Of a stretch of 64,000 nt of DNA, positions 34,207 through 42,633 are shown piece by piece. The DNA is taken from assembly GCF_010730745.1 (NCBI RefSeq), contig NZ_AP022615.1, positions 248,001 to 312,000 of the forward strand, in the 5' to 3' direction. The stretch's first letter is position 1. The number at the start of each line of letters is the position of its first letter. The DNA is from Mycobacterium heidelbergense (GTDB lineage: Bacteria; Actinomycetota; Actinomycetes; Mycobacteriales; Mycobacteriaceae). The notes beneath the pieces are model-generated. The model did no database searches, had not been told where the DNA came from, and saw nothing but the letters and a program-made list of their open reading frames with translations. The translations under genes and the position numbers were made by a program.

Positions 34207-34947
34207 ATGCCGACAATCACCGACACCGTCACCACTCCCGACGGCTCCTGCCCCGTCCGCCTGTTCACCCCCGAGGGGCCCGGCCCCTGGCCCGGCGTGG
34301 TCATGTATCCCGACGCCGGCGGGGTGCGCGACACCTTCGAGCAGATGGCCGCCAAGCTGGCCGGATTCGGCTACGCCGTGCTGCTGCCGGACGTGTACTA
34401 CCGCAGCGGCGACTGGGCCCCGTTCGACATGGCCACCGCGTTCACCGACGCGTCCGAGCGCAACCGGCTGTTTTCCATGATCGGCAGCATCACCCCGGAC
34501 AGGATGGCCAGCGACGCCGCCGCCTTCTTCGACTACCTGGCCGCGCGCCCCGAGGTGTCCGGGGAGCGCTTCGGCGTGTGCGGCTACTGCATGGGCGGGC
34601 GGACATCGGTGGTGGTGGCCGGCCGTCTCCCGGACCGCGTCGCGGCCGTGGCGTCCTTCCACGGCGGCGGCCTGGTGACCGACACCGCGGACAGCCCGCA
34701 CCTGCTGGCCGACCGGATGACCGCGACGGTCTACATCGGCGGCGCCGAGGACGACGCGTCGTTCACGCCCGATCACGCCGAAGCGCTCAAGAAGGCGCTG
34801 ACGGCGGCCGGCGTGCGGCACACCATCGAGTGGTACTCGGCCGCCCACGGGTTCGCAGTCCCCGACAACGCGCCCTACGACGAGGCCGCGGCCGAGCGGC
34901 ACTGGACCGCGATGGTGGACACCTTCGGCTCGGCGCTTGCGCCTTAG
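34207..34947 (+). CDS. Dienelactone hydrolase family protein (Rv2765-like)
   Basis: A 246-aa alpha/beta hydrolase of the dienelactone hydrolase family. The catalytic Cys is C128 in FGVCGYCMGG. A late Asp occurs in GGAEDDASFTPDHAE, and the His in SAAHGFAVPD, giving the Cys-Asp-His triad. The ATG at 34207 is preceded by ACGGAGG. The natural substrate is unknown; no chlorocatechol pathway is nearby. Confidence 0.9.
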   Translation: MPTITDTVTTPDGSCPVRLFTPEGPGPWPGVVMYPDAGGVRDTFEQMAAKLAGFGYAVLLPDVYYRSGDWAPFDMATAFTDASERNRLFSMIGSITPDRMASDAAAFFDYLAARPEVSGERFGVCGYCMGGRTSVVVAGRLPDRVAAVASFHGGGLVTDTADSPHLLADRMTATVYIGGAEDDASFTPDHAEALKKALTAAGVRHTIEWYSAAHGFAVPDNAPYDEAAAERHWTAMVDTFGSALAP

Positions 34948-34964
34948 TGGCGCCTTAGTTGTGC

Positions 34965-35022
34965 CGAGCAGACATAGAATCGCACGAAATCGCGCCGCGC
35001 TATGCGATTCCGCGTCTGCTCG
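34965..35022. terminator. Inverted repeat, family A copy 2 (terminator-like)
   Basis: Arms 34965-34984 and 35003-35022 pair over 20 bp with three mismatches in the middle. The arm shares CGAGCAGAC...GAATCGCA with the element at 19234-19293. It again lies between two convergent stops (dienelactone hydrolase and acyl-CoA dehydrogenase). Confidence 0.6.
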
Positions 35023-35025
35023 CCG

Positions 35026-36111
35026 TCAGGAAACCGGCAGGTCGACCAGCTCGGCCAGCCGCGCCCGGTGGCGGTAGGCGGTGCCGAGGGCCAGCTGGTC
35101 GCTCTTGGCCCGCTTGAGGTACAGGTGCGCGGGATATTCCCAGGTCATGCCGATGCCGCCGTGCAGCTGTATGCACTCCTCGGCGGCGTGCACGGCGACG
35201 CCGCCGCAGTAGGCCTGCGCGATGGCCGCGGCGATGCCCGCGTCGTCGTCGCCGCGGGCGCACGTGTCCGCCGCGTAGCGGGCCGCGGCCGTCGCCGCGC
35301 CGACCTCGAACCACAGGTCCGCCAGCCGGTGCTTGATCGCCTGGTACGAGCCGATCGCGCGGCCAAACTGCTTGCGCTGCTTGACATAGGCCAGCGTGGT
35401 GTCGAAACACCACCGCGCCACCCCGAGCTGCTCGGACGCCAGCAGCGCCGCGCCCGTCTGCAGCGCCTCGGCCACGGCGACGTCCGCCGGCCCGACCCGC
35501 GACGAGGCTGCCCCCGAAAACCGCACGGTCGCAAGGGGTCTCGTCATATCCAGGGCGAGCACCGGCGACACCTCGACACCGGCCGCCGTTCGGGAGACCG
35601 TGTGCAGCTCAAGCCCGTCCGGGCCCGCGACCGGCACCACCAGTACGTCGGTTTCGCCGGCGCCCGCGACGCTGGTGACCACGCCGGTCAGGCCGTCGGC
35701 GCCGACCCCCGCGACCGGATCGCCCGGCGCGGTGGATAGCGGCACCACCAGCGCCGCGGTCACCACCCCCTGGGCCAGCGCCGGCACGGTCTCGGTGTCG
35801 CCGGCACGCAGTAGCGCGACCGTGGCCAGCACCGCGCTGGACAAGAACGGCACCGGCGCGACGGACCGGCCGATCTCCTCCATCACGACCGCGGCCTCGC
35901 GGGCACCCGCGCCGGCGCCGCCGAGCGACTCGGGCACCAGCAGCCCGGCCACCCCCAGCTCGGCGGCCAGGGTCCGCCAAACACCCGAAAAGTCTTGCGG
36001 CACCGCATCGTAGGCTCGCACCACCGATTCCGGCGGGCAGCGCTCGGCGAACAGGTGGCGAACGCTGTCGCGCAGCGCCTCTTCGGTGTCGGAGTACAGC
36101 AGGTCGCTCAC
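35026..36111 (-). CDS. Acyl-CoA dehydrogenase, short subunit-like
   Basis: A 361-aa acyl-CoA dehydrogenase-fold protein with the C-terminal HGGIGMTWEYPAHLYLKRAK motif seen in one subunit class of heteromeric mycobacterial ACADs. The middle domain is poorly conserved, lacking the usual MTEPxxGSD. It is coupled to the next dehydrogenase by a GTGA overlap, which suggests an alpha2beta2 enzyme of the FadE26-FadE27 type (inference). The substrate could be a steroid side chain or branched acyl-CoA; nothing here proves which. Confidence 0.86.
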   Translation of the reverse strand: MSDLLYSDTEEALRDSVRHLFAERCPPESVVRAYDAVPQDFSGVWRTLAAELGVAGLLVPESLGGAGAGAREAAVVMEEIGRSVAPVPFLSSAVLATVALLRAGDTETVPALAQGVVTAALVVPLSTAPGDPVAGVGADGLTGVVTSVAGAGETDVLVVPVAGPDGLELHTVSRTAAGVEVSPVLALDMTRPLATVRFSGAASSRVGPADVAVAEALQTGAALLASEQLGVARWCFDTTLAYVKQRKQFGRAIGSYQAIKHRLADLWFEVGAATAAARYAADTCARGDDDAGIAAAIAQAYCGGVAVHAAEECIQLHGGIGMTWEYPAHLYLKRAKSDQLALGTAYRHRARLAELVDLPVS

Positions 36112-37286
36112 CGGTCCAGGTCCTTCCAGGGCACGTCCTTGTCGACGCGGTGTTCGCCCGGCAGGCCGAGGATCCGCTCGGAGATGGTGTTGCGCAAGAT
36201 CTCCGAGGTGCCGCCCTCGATCGAGTTGCCGCGAGCCCGCAGGTAGCGGTATCCCGGCTCGCGCCCGATCAGGTCGACGACTTCGGTTCTGCGCATGGTC
36301 CAGTCGTCGTAGTGCAGCCCGGATTCGGCATGCAGCTCCAGCTCGAAGCCCGAAATGGCTTGCGCCAGCGAGGCGAAGGCGATCTTCATGCCGGCGCCCT
36401 CGGGCCCGGGCTGACCCGCCACGGCCTGTTGCCGCAGCCGCTCACCGGCGAGCCGTAGGACCTCCGCGTCGACCCACAGCCGCATGAGTTCGTCGTGCAT
36501 CGCGGGGTTGCGCAGACCCGGGTCGTCGCGCCAGGCGTCGGTGACCTTGCCGATGATCCCGCCCTCCCGCGGAACGCCCGGGCGAGAGCCGATCGCGACG
36601 CGCTCGTTGTTGAGCGTGGTGGTCGCGACCCGCCAGCCGCCGCCCACCGCGCCGAGCCGGTTCGCGTCGGGCACCCGGACGTCGGTGAGGAACACCTCGT
36701 TGAATTCCGCCTCGCCGGTGATCTGCCGCAGTGGGCGGACGTCGACGCCGGGCTGCGTCATGTCGCACAGAAAGTACGTCAGCCCAGCGTGTTTGGGCAC
36801 CGTCGGGTCGGTGCGGGCGACCAGGATGGCCATCTGCGCGTGCTGGGCCATCGACGTCCAGACCTTCTGGCCGTTGACAATCCAGTCATCGCCGTCGCGG
36901 ACCGCGCGGGTGGCCACCCCGGCCAGGTCCGATCCCGCACCCGGCTCGCTGAACAGCTGGCAGTAGACGTGCTCGCCGGTGAACAACGGGCGCAGGAACT
37001 TTCGCCTCTGTTCGTCGGTCCCGAACGCCGCGATCGTCGGCGCCGCCATGCCCATCCCGATGAAGTTCTTGACGGTGCCGCCCACCGGCGCGCCGGCGGC
37101 GGTCAGCCGGGCGTCGACGCGCTCCTGGGCCTTCCGCGGCAGGCCAAGCCCGCCGAAGCCCTGCGGCAGGTACACCCAGGCCAGGCCCGAGTCGTATTGC
37201 GCGCCAAGGAAATCCCGCGGGTCGGTGGTCGCCGGGTCGTGCTCGTCCAGCAGCGCCTGCACCCGCGCGTCCAGGTCGGGGCTCAT
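36108..37286 (-). CDS. Acyl-CoA dehydrogenase, partner subunit
   Basis: A 392-aa acyl-CoA dehydrogenase with FAD/substrate motif FSEPGAGSDLAG (about 112-123), WIVNGQKVWTS, and the C-terminal NSIEGGTSEILRNTISERIL. It overlaps the upstream SDR stop by ATGA and the downstream dehydrogenase by GTGA, so three proteins are probably made together. With the 361-aa partner it likely forms one heteromeric enzyme. Confidence 0.9.
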   Translation of the reverse strand: MSPDLDARVQALLDEHDPATTDPRDFLGAQYDSGLAWVYLPQGFGGLGLPRKAQERVDARLTAAGAPVGGTVKNFIGMGMAAPTIAAFGTDEQRRKFLRPLFTGEHVYCQLFSEPGAGSDLAGVATRAVRDGDDWIVNGQKVWTSMAQHAQMAILVARTDPTVPKHAGLTYFLCDMTQPGVDVRPLRQITGEAEFNEVFLTDVRVPDANRLGAVGGGWRVATTTLNNERVAIGSRPGVPREGGIIGKVTDAWRDDPGLRNPAMHDELMRLWVDAEVLRLAGERLRQQAVAGQPGPEGAGMKIAFASLAQAISGFELELHAESGLHYDDWTMRRTEVVDLIGREPGYRYLRARGNSIEGGTSEILRNTISERILGLPGEHRVDKDVPWKDLDR

Positions 37287-38047
37287 TGCCGAAATCCCTG
37301 CGCGGGGCCGAGTAGCAGGCCGCCGTCGATGACCATCGTCTCGCCGGTGATCCAGCTCGCCGCGTCGGAGACCAGGAAGGCGACCGCGCCCGCCACGTCG
37401 ACCGGCTCACCGATGCGCCCGAGCGCGATCGACGACGCCAGCGGATCCTCGTGGTCCTTCCACAGCGCCTCGGCCAGCCGAGTGCGCACCACCCCCGGGG
37501 CGATGGCGTTGACCCGGACGCGTGGTGAAAGTTCCAGCGCCAGTTGCTTGGTGACGTGGATCAGCGCGGCCTTGGTGGCGTTGTACAAACCCATCGCCGG
37601 GGACTGGTGCAGGCCGCCGATGGAGGCGGTGTTGACGATCGCACCGCCGTGCTCGCCCATCCAGGATTTGACGACGAGCGAGGTCCACAGCAGCGGCGCC
37701 CACAGGTTGACGTCGAAGATCTTGGCGAAGCGGGCGTGGTCCTGATCGATCAGCGGGCCGTACGCGGGGTTGGTTCCCGCGTTGTTGATCAGGATGTCGA
37801 CGCTGCCGAAGCGCTCCAGCGTGAGGTCCACGCAGCGCCGCGCGGCATCCTCGTCGACCGCGTGGGCGCCGACGCCGAGCGCGTTCTCACCGACCTGCGC
37901 CGCGGCCTCGTCGGCGGCTTCCTGCTTGCGCGCGGTGAGCACCACGTTGGCGCCCGCGGCGGCCAATTGCTGGGCGATCGCCAGCCCGATCCCGCGCGAG
38001 GCGCCGGTGATGATCGCGGTGCGGCCCGTCAAGTCAAGTGAGGTCAT
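37283..38047 (-). CDS. fabG5: SDR oxidoreductase (FabG5-like, Rv2766c)
   Basis: A 254-aa short-chain dehydrogenase. NAD(P)-binding TGASRGIG (about 15-22), NNAG (about 90-93) and the catalytic YNATKAA (Tyr-x3-Lys) are present, as is the C-terminal ETMVIDGGLLL. It is probably a 3-hydroxyacyl-CoA or ketoacyl reductase acting with the acyl-CoA dehydrogenase pair coupled downstream. It opens the three-gene operon. Confidence 0.88.
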   Translation of the reverse strand: MTSLDLTGRTAIITGASRGIGLAIAQQLAAAGANVVLTARKQEAADEAAAQVGENALGVGAHAVDEDAARRCVDLTLERFGSVDILINNAGTNPAYGPLIDQDHARFAKIFDVNLWAPLLWTSLVVKSWMGEHGGAIVNTASIGGLHQSPAMGLYNATKAALIHVTKQLALELSPRVRVNAIAPGVVRTRLAEALWKDHEDPLASSIALGRIGEPVDVAGAVAFLVSDAASWITGETMVIDGGLLLGPAQGFRQ

Positions 38048-38162
38048 CGTGGTGTGCCTTCTGTTTGGGTTGGGTTACTGCTCGAGGGGCCAGCGGGGTG
38101 CGCCTTGCGCACGATCTCGCGCGGGATGTTTTGCACACGTGTGTCCGTGGTATGCGACACGC

Positions 38163-38513
38163 ATGTTAGTGAAATTAACCCTCATGAAACCACTGGTCGT
38201 GGCCGGGGCTGTCGCCGCGGCGATCGCCGCCGCTCCCATGGCCGCGGCTGACGCTTTCGCCGCCGGGCCAGCGATGACGGTACCCGCGCCCACCCATGTC
38301 ATCTTCAAGGACGACCCGAGCGGCGGCGGTTGCGACAACAACGGCAACTGCGGCTCCGGAGGCCAGAACAACGGGCCCGGCGGCGGCCCGGGCGGCCAAG
38401 GCTGCGTCCCCGGCGTCGGCTGCGGCTCCGGCGGGCAGTTCGCCGGTCCCGGCGGCGTGCCGGGCGGCCAGGGCTGTCTGCCGGGCGTCGGTTGCGGCTC
38501 CGGTCACGGATAA
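38163..38513 (+). CDS. Secreted glycine/cysteine-repeat protein
   Basis: A 116-aa protein. The N-terminal signal peptide is hydrophobic (LVVAGAVAAAIAAAPMAAADA) with probable cleavage after AxA near residue 30. The mature part is Gly/Pro/Asn-rich, with two ~23-residue repeats of the form CGSGGQ-x2-GPGG-x-PGGQGC-x-PGVG and regularly spaced cysteines. Start is ATG 38163 or 38184. No lipobox is evident. It is not recognised beyond this; a cell-surface or metal-binding role is possible but unproven. Confidence 0.7.
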   Translation: MLVKLTLMKPLVVAGAVAAAIAAAPMAAADAFAAGPAMTVPAPTHVIFKDDPSGGGCDNNGNCGSGGQNNGPGGGPGGQGCVPGVGCGSGGQFAGPGGVPGGQGCLPGVGCGSGHG

Positions 38514-38630
38514 CGTTCCGGCCCTCAGCCTCCCGGGAGCCTGGTGATCCGGGCCCGGGAGGGTCGGGCTGGCGCATGGCGAGGTTTAACGAATCCGGTG
38601 GGCCGGGCGTTGCGCAGCCCGACACGTTGA

Positions 38631-38780
38631 CCGCTTCATTGGCCGCTGGGGGGCGTTAGCTGGTACGAACGCTGGCAGTGGCGTGCCTTGAACATTCTCT
38701 TCGACGGACACGACTGTGACGACGTCCACCGGGACTTGGCCAACTATGCGACCCACAAGAACGAAGAAGTTCGCAAGTAG
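38631..38780 (+). pseudogene. Possible gene remnant (49 codons, no start)
   Basis: A frame ending at TAG 38778-38780 reads WYERWQWRALNILFDGHDCD and continues with an Asp/His-rich, Lys-ending tail. It has the look of a protein C-terminus but has no start and is closed upstream by TGA at 38628. The family was not identified. It lies in a stretch otherwise without genes between the secreted protein and the porin. Confidence 0.3.
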
Positions 38781-38881
38781 GTCACCGAAAGCTCGGCGGC
38801 AAGAACCCATTTCATACCAATGTGGCATTGGTCAGGCCGTCGTGGGCGCTGCGCGCCCAGCGTAGAAGCACCCAAATGTAC

Positions 38882-38914
38882 GATTGGCCCCCTTCTTTGG
38901 GAAGGGGGCCAATC
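38882..38914. terminator. Strong hairpin downstream of porin gene
   Basis: A perfect 14-bp stem, GATTGGCCCCCTTC paired with GAAGGGGGCCAATC, with a 5-nt loop (38882-38895 and 38901-38914). It lies 43 nt past the stop of the minus-strand porin gene and follows the plus-strand remnant. No U-tract follows, as in many mycobacterial terminators. Confidence 0.7.
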
Positions 38915-38957
38915 GCCGTTGGCGGTCACCGGCTCGCATCGGCGACCACCACCGGAC

Positions 38958-40175
38958 TCAGAGCAAACTTAGGAGTTGGATGACCAACGTCCCCAGATGG
39001 GTTGCGATGTTGCCCAATATCGACGGGAGGCTCGACAGGGTCGATGGGAGGCCTCGCAGCAGTGACGTCACTGAACCACTAATGTCGCCAGTAATGGCAC
39101 CGATGGCGCTATTTAGGGAGGGCCAGCCATTGATCAGCTGGTTGGCGAAGTTCTGGATTGCGGTCACGAAACTGCCGCCGCTGACGATGTTCTGGGCGTT
39201 GGGAGCCACGATTGCCTTCGCGAGGCCCGGGTCGAGAGTGTTCAACATCTCGTTGAGAAGGCCAGTGGGGATACTCGATGTTCCCGGAAACGCCCCACTG
39301 CTGAGCAAGCCATTGGTGATACCTATGCGAACATTCGCCTGGAACCCATTGATGACGGCGTTCGTCACTGCGCCGGGTGTATTGAGCAGATTGGTCAGCG
39401 CCCCCAGCGTATCCCCTGCACTCCAGGCGTTATAGGTCGCTTGAAGACTTGCACCAAGCCCCTGGGTCGATACGCCCACGGCATCGAGGGCATAGGTCGC
39501 GATATTCGGTACACCTGTAGTCAGGAGATAGTTGGTGGCGTTGGCGAAGTTTTGCGTGATGTATCCGGGGATACTCAAAATGTTTACGAGCGGAAGCCCA
39601 ACGTTTACGATCGGACCGCCCAACAGACTGTTGAAGAGGGCAGATATTCCAGTTGAGACCTTACCTGCCGCGATATCGGCAAGCCCCGTGTGAACCGCCG
39701 GCCCAAGAGTGGGAATGAGCTTGACCAAGGCGTTCGCAGCGATTTGGTAGGGCCCCACATAATCGCTCGCGTATTGCACCCCGTTGGCGGCGAGCTGCTG
39801 CAAGACGGGGAAAGGAGTCGCGCTCCACTGGTTGAGAATGAACTGCAGATTGGCGCCCGCATGCGTAAAGGTGTTGGCCCACGTCTGAACGATCAGGCTT
39901 TGGGTGATGGGGCTGAAGACGTCGCTGAGGGCGGCCGCGGGAACAGCGGCCGCACTGGCCCCGCCCACAAGGGAGGCGAGTTCGTTTTCAACACCGGCGA
40001 ACAGGTCCAGCACGCCACTGGCGTCGGTGAGCTGGATCGCGGACACACTCACTTCGGACAGGTGGGCGGCGGAACGAAGGTCGGGTAGGTGCTGGGCCAT
40101 GGGACCGGCGGCGAGGACAGCGATGCTGGCCAGGGCAATTCCAGCGGTGATGTGGGGGCGGGCTGCGAGGTCCAC
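38958..40175 (-). CDS. gjpA: GjpA-family outer-membrane porin-like protein
   Basis: A 405-aa exported protein resembling the mycobacterial family annotated as outer membrane porin GjpA (named from Gordonia jacobaea). It has an N-terminal signal-like segment (ITAGIALASIAVLAAGPMA) and a long Ala/Leu/Asn-rich body with repeated NxLNxxG-like turns. The GTG at 40175 is favoured: AAAGGAG ends 6 nt before it, whereas the ATG at 40181 abuts that site. An extension to 40301 is unlikely. Base composition is less G+C-rich than its neighbours. The porin role is by family name only. Confidence 0.75.
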   Translation of the reverse strand: MDLAARPHITAGIALASIAVLAAGPMAQHLPDLRSAAHLSEVSVSAIQLTDASGVLDLFAGVENELASLVGGASAAAVPAAALSDVFSPITQSLIVQTWANTFTHAGANLQFILNQWSATPFPVLQQLAANGVQYASDYVGPYQIAANALVKLIPTLGPAVHTGLADIAAGKVSTGISALFNSLLGGPIVNVGLPLVNILSIPGYITQNFANATNYLLTTGVPNIATYALDAVGVSTQGLGASLQATYNAWSAGDTLGALTNLLNTPGAVTNAVINGFQANVRIGITNGLLSSGAFPGTSSIPTGLLNEMLNTLDPGLAKAIVAPNAQNIVSGGSFVTAIQNFANQLINGWPSLNSAIGAITGDISGSVTSLLRGLPSTLSSLPSILGNIATHLGTLVIQLLSLL

Positions 40176-40188
40176 GACCATCTCCTTT

Positions 40189-41450
40189 ACGACATTCTGG
40201 ATAATGACGAATTGAATGTACCCGTGGAATATGTTGGACGAATTGCGATAACAAAATAGGCAATTAACTGTGGTGATATATCCATGCAGCAAAACCAGCA
40301 TGAAATGTATCGAAAGCTATTACTGACTCAGACCAACATTGACGGCTCACCAAAATTATTTATGGGCAGCTTCCGAATCAGTCAGCACACTGTGACACGG
40401 TGTCGTTGCCGGGTGTTGACAGCGCCATGGCGTGAGCGTCTCGATCGGCTCACAAACCAGGCAGGTCACTCCCTCTCAACGTGCCGGTGGATTTCACCGA
40501 GCGGCACCACAGCGTGCTGACGCGAGCGGGCGGGAAAAACAGTCGTCCGGCTTGTCCGTACCGCCGCGGCACGAGAAGGTAACCGTCGGTAAAGTGAGAC
40601 ACAACCAACAAGCAGCAGCGCACACTAGCCCAAGAAGCGCCGGTACGCTTGTGGCACAAGCCAATACCGATCACGCCCGGCGACTCCCCACAAGCGCTCC
40701 GATCGGGCAAGGCCGGGCATACCACACCCCGCCGGCCACCTTGGGCGCACCGTAAAGCAGTGCACATGGAGGTGGGCCCCGGCGGTGATGGCGGGGTAAT
40801 CACCGAATGGGTCGACCACCTCAAAGCAGCGGTGGGCCCAGCGGGTGCGGGAGGGGTTTTCCTCGCCAGCCGATACCGGGCGTGGACGACGTGGGCAGCC
40901 AATCGGGGGGCATCGCGAGGGTCATCGTGCGCTGCGTGCCGCTGTAGACCACAGCGGCTCGGCGACGAGCACGGCCTGGCTGCGTCGGCGGAGACGGTGA
41001 AGCGCTATCGCTCAGCAAATATGCGAGTATCCTGTACGACCTGGCGAACAATTGTATTGCCGGATCGATAGCTATCTTAGCTGCGCGTGCGAATGCAGGC
41101 CTTACGCGACCGACAGGTAATTTCAATTTCAAGTATTATACCGGCGGCTGTCGTTTGCCATGATAGGCCTTAGCAGCCGTCTACCAGTGGATTTTCAAGA
41201 TCAAAACAGTTGCGGAGTCACGTGTCCCTGAAGCGATCCCCCAAAGCCCCTCGAAAACGCCGCGGGCTTAAGTTCTCCACGGGTACGTCCAGCTCACCGA
41301 CCTGCCCGACCTCGACTCCGCACCGGGCTCGCATCGCACGCCAGACCAACTCAGAACCTCACCTCGTCGGGACACCTGAGCGGATAGGGCTGACCAGGTC
41401 AGCCGCCACTTTATGCGTGTCCGCAACCACACGATGCTGGCGGTCCACGC
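40189..41450. other. AT-richer gene-poor stretch
   Basis: About 1.26 kb upstream of the porin with visibly lower G+C at both ends (40190-40400 and 41000-41210). Several short frames exist on both strands (for example minus 40450-40902 and 40821-41132), but none has a ribosome site, a recognisable domain or codon use like its neighbours. A TATAAT-like minus-strand -10 lies near 41139. Probably decayed acquired DNA. Confidence 0.5.
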
Positions 41451-41462
41451 TATCGTCCAGCG

Positions 41463-41693
41463 ATGGCAAAGACGATCACACTACGTCTCTCGGATCACCA
41501 ATACGACCTCATCAAGCGGTACGCCGGGAACGACGGCCAGTCGATGAACGCCTGGATCGAGGCGTTGGTCGCCGTTGAGGACATGAGGCGACGCTGCACC
41601 GCCCATGACCAGTGGATGTCGAACAACCCCGAGGCAGTCACCTTCGCAGAAACGTTGGCTGACCAAAACCTTGAGGCGCTGTCCCGCCGATGA
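41463..41693 (+). CDS. Ribbon-helix-helix antitoxin-like protein
   Basis: A 76-aa protein. The N-terminus KTITLRLSDHQYDLIKRYAG and SMNAWIEALVAVEDM fit the ribbon-helix-helix/CopG DNA-binding fold, and the C-terminus is a charged tail. TATCGT ends 6 nt before the ATG (leaderless start). It overlaps the following MazF-like frame by ATGA, the classical antitoxin-toxin order. Confidence 0.75.
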   Translation: MAKTITLRLSDHQYDLIKRYAGNDGQSMNAWIEALVAVEDMRRRCTAHDQWMSNNPEAVTFAETLADQNLEALSRR

Positions 41694-41854
41694 CCCCACG
41701 CCGCGGCGACGCCTGGCGCCTCGATGACGGCCGCACCGTCGTCGTCCTGTCATCGACGTTCTACAACGAAATCGCCTCGGAGCCAACGATTATCGCGGTT
41801 CCGGTATTTACCGGTGAACCCGTTACCCGACCTCACGCCTCTGGCCCGTTTTAG
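41690..41854 (+). CDS. MazF-like toxin, truncated (54 aa)
   Basis: A short frame translationally coupled (ATGA) to the RHH antitoxin gene. It reads MTPRRGDAWRLDDGRTVVVL, then SSTFYNE and IIAVPVF, matching the N-terminal half of MazF/PemK toxins (RGDxW start, VVLS and N/P strands). The family is normally about 100-115 aa, so the C-terminal half is missing. The TAG at 41852 falls at the junction with the oppositely oriented antitoxin remnant. Probably inactive. Confidence 0.55.
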   Translation: MTPRRGDAWRLDDGRTVVVLSSTFYNEIASEPTIIAVPVFTGEPVTRPHASGPF

Positions 41855-42091
41855 AGTCCCCGCAGTCTGCTTGCAGCGGACTCTGGGGACGCCTCGGCTC
41901 GCGCCAAAAGGTCTTGCAGTTCGGGAGTCGTGTCGTATTCGTACTGCGCTTCGGCCTCACTGGACGACCAATGTGGGTCGAAGTATGAGACTGCCGTCCG
42001 ATTTGACGTACAGCAAGTAGCGGCGGTTCGGGTGACCGGGCAGCACCACTTGGCTGCGTTCGTCAGTCTCGACGAGAGTTGGTTCCGGCAT
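41851..42091 (-). pseudogene. AbrB/SpoVT-type antitoxin broken by a frameshift
   Basis: From ATG 42091 the frame reads MPEPTLVETDERSQVVLPGH and on through a GRYLLYVKSDGSLIL-like strand region, ending at TGA near 41957. In the -1 frame the reading continues SEAEAQYEYDTTPELQDLLA to TAA at 41851. Joined, the two give a normal AbrB-type antitoxin layout (swapped-hairpin N-domain plus acidic C-tail). A single-base indel, or less likely programmed frameshifting, explains it. No partner toxin is seen downstream. Confidence 0.5.
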
Positions 42092-42177
42092 ACTCACGAG
42101 AATGACCCCTGTGTTGGCCAGCGGTTGACCATCAACGACGAGATCGTGCCCGAGTCTCCTCCATAGCGTCCACGCGA

Positions 42178-42633
42178 TCACCCCATCAACTGAGCGGCGA
42201 CCGTCGCGCCGAGATTCCAGCACGCCTCGATATCGCTTTTGTCTGGTTTGCCCGAAACCACCACGGTCTCCGCGGCTTTCACCCAACCCAGCCCCGCCGT
42301 GATTCCGTCGACGGCGCGCTCGGCTCCCTCGGTGCCCTCGTTGCCGTGCAGCCACAGCCCATACGGTCGGCCCCGGGTGGAGTCAAGGATCTGGTAATAC
42401 GACTGGTCGAACGCGTGCTTGAGGGCACCGCTGATATAGCCCAGGTTGGCCGGGCTGCCCAGCAGATAGCCATCAGCTTCGAGCATTTCGACGGGCGACA
42501 CGGTGAGCGCCGGCCGCCGCACGACCTCCACGCCCTCGATCTCGGGATCAGTCGCCCCGGCCACGACCGCCTCGAACAGCTCCTGACAGTGCGGGCTCGG
42601 CGTGTGGTGAATGATCAGCAGCGTCTTGCTCAT
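42178..42633 (-). CDS. Flavodoxin-like NAD(P)H-dependent oxidoreductase (Rv2771c-like)
   Basis: A 151-aa protein with FMN-binding flavodoxin features: the TPSPHCQELFEAV phosphate-binding region after an initial beta strand, GYLLGSPANLGYISG and the YGLWLHGNEG loop. The ATG at 42633 overlaps the stop of the next gene (ATGA). Probably a quinone or FMN reductase; partner unknown. Confidence 0.85.
   Translation of the reverse strand: MSKTLLIIHHTPSPHCQELFEAVVAGATDPEIEGVEVVRRPALTVSPVEMLEADGYLLGSPANLGYISGALKHAFDQSYYQILDSTRGRPYGLWLHGNEGTEGAERAVDGITAGLGWVKAAETVVVSGKPDKSDIEACWNLGATVAAQLMG

Noticed and set aside
38586..38828. 80-aa minus-strand frame
   Set aside because: Opposite a more protein-like remnant, with no ribosome site or homology recognised.
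40450..41132. Minus-strand frames in the AT-richer region
   Set aside because: No ribosome site, no recognisable domain, and frame switches would be needed to extend them; kept as a gene-poor stretch.
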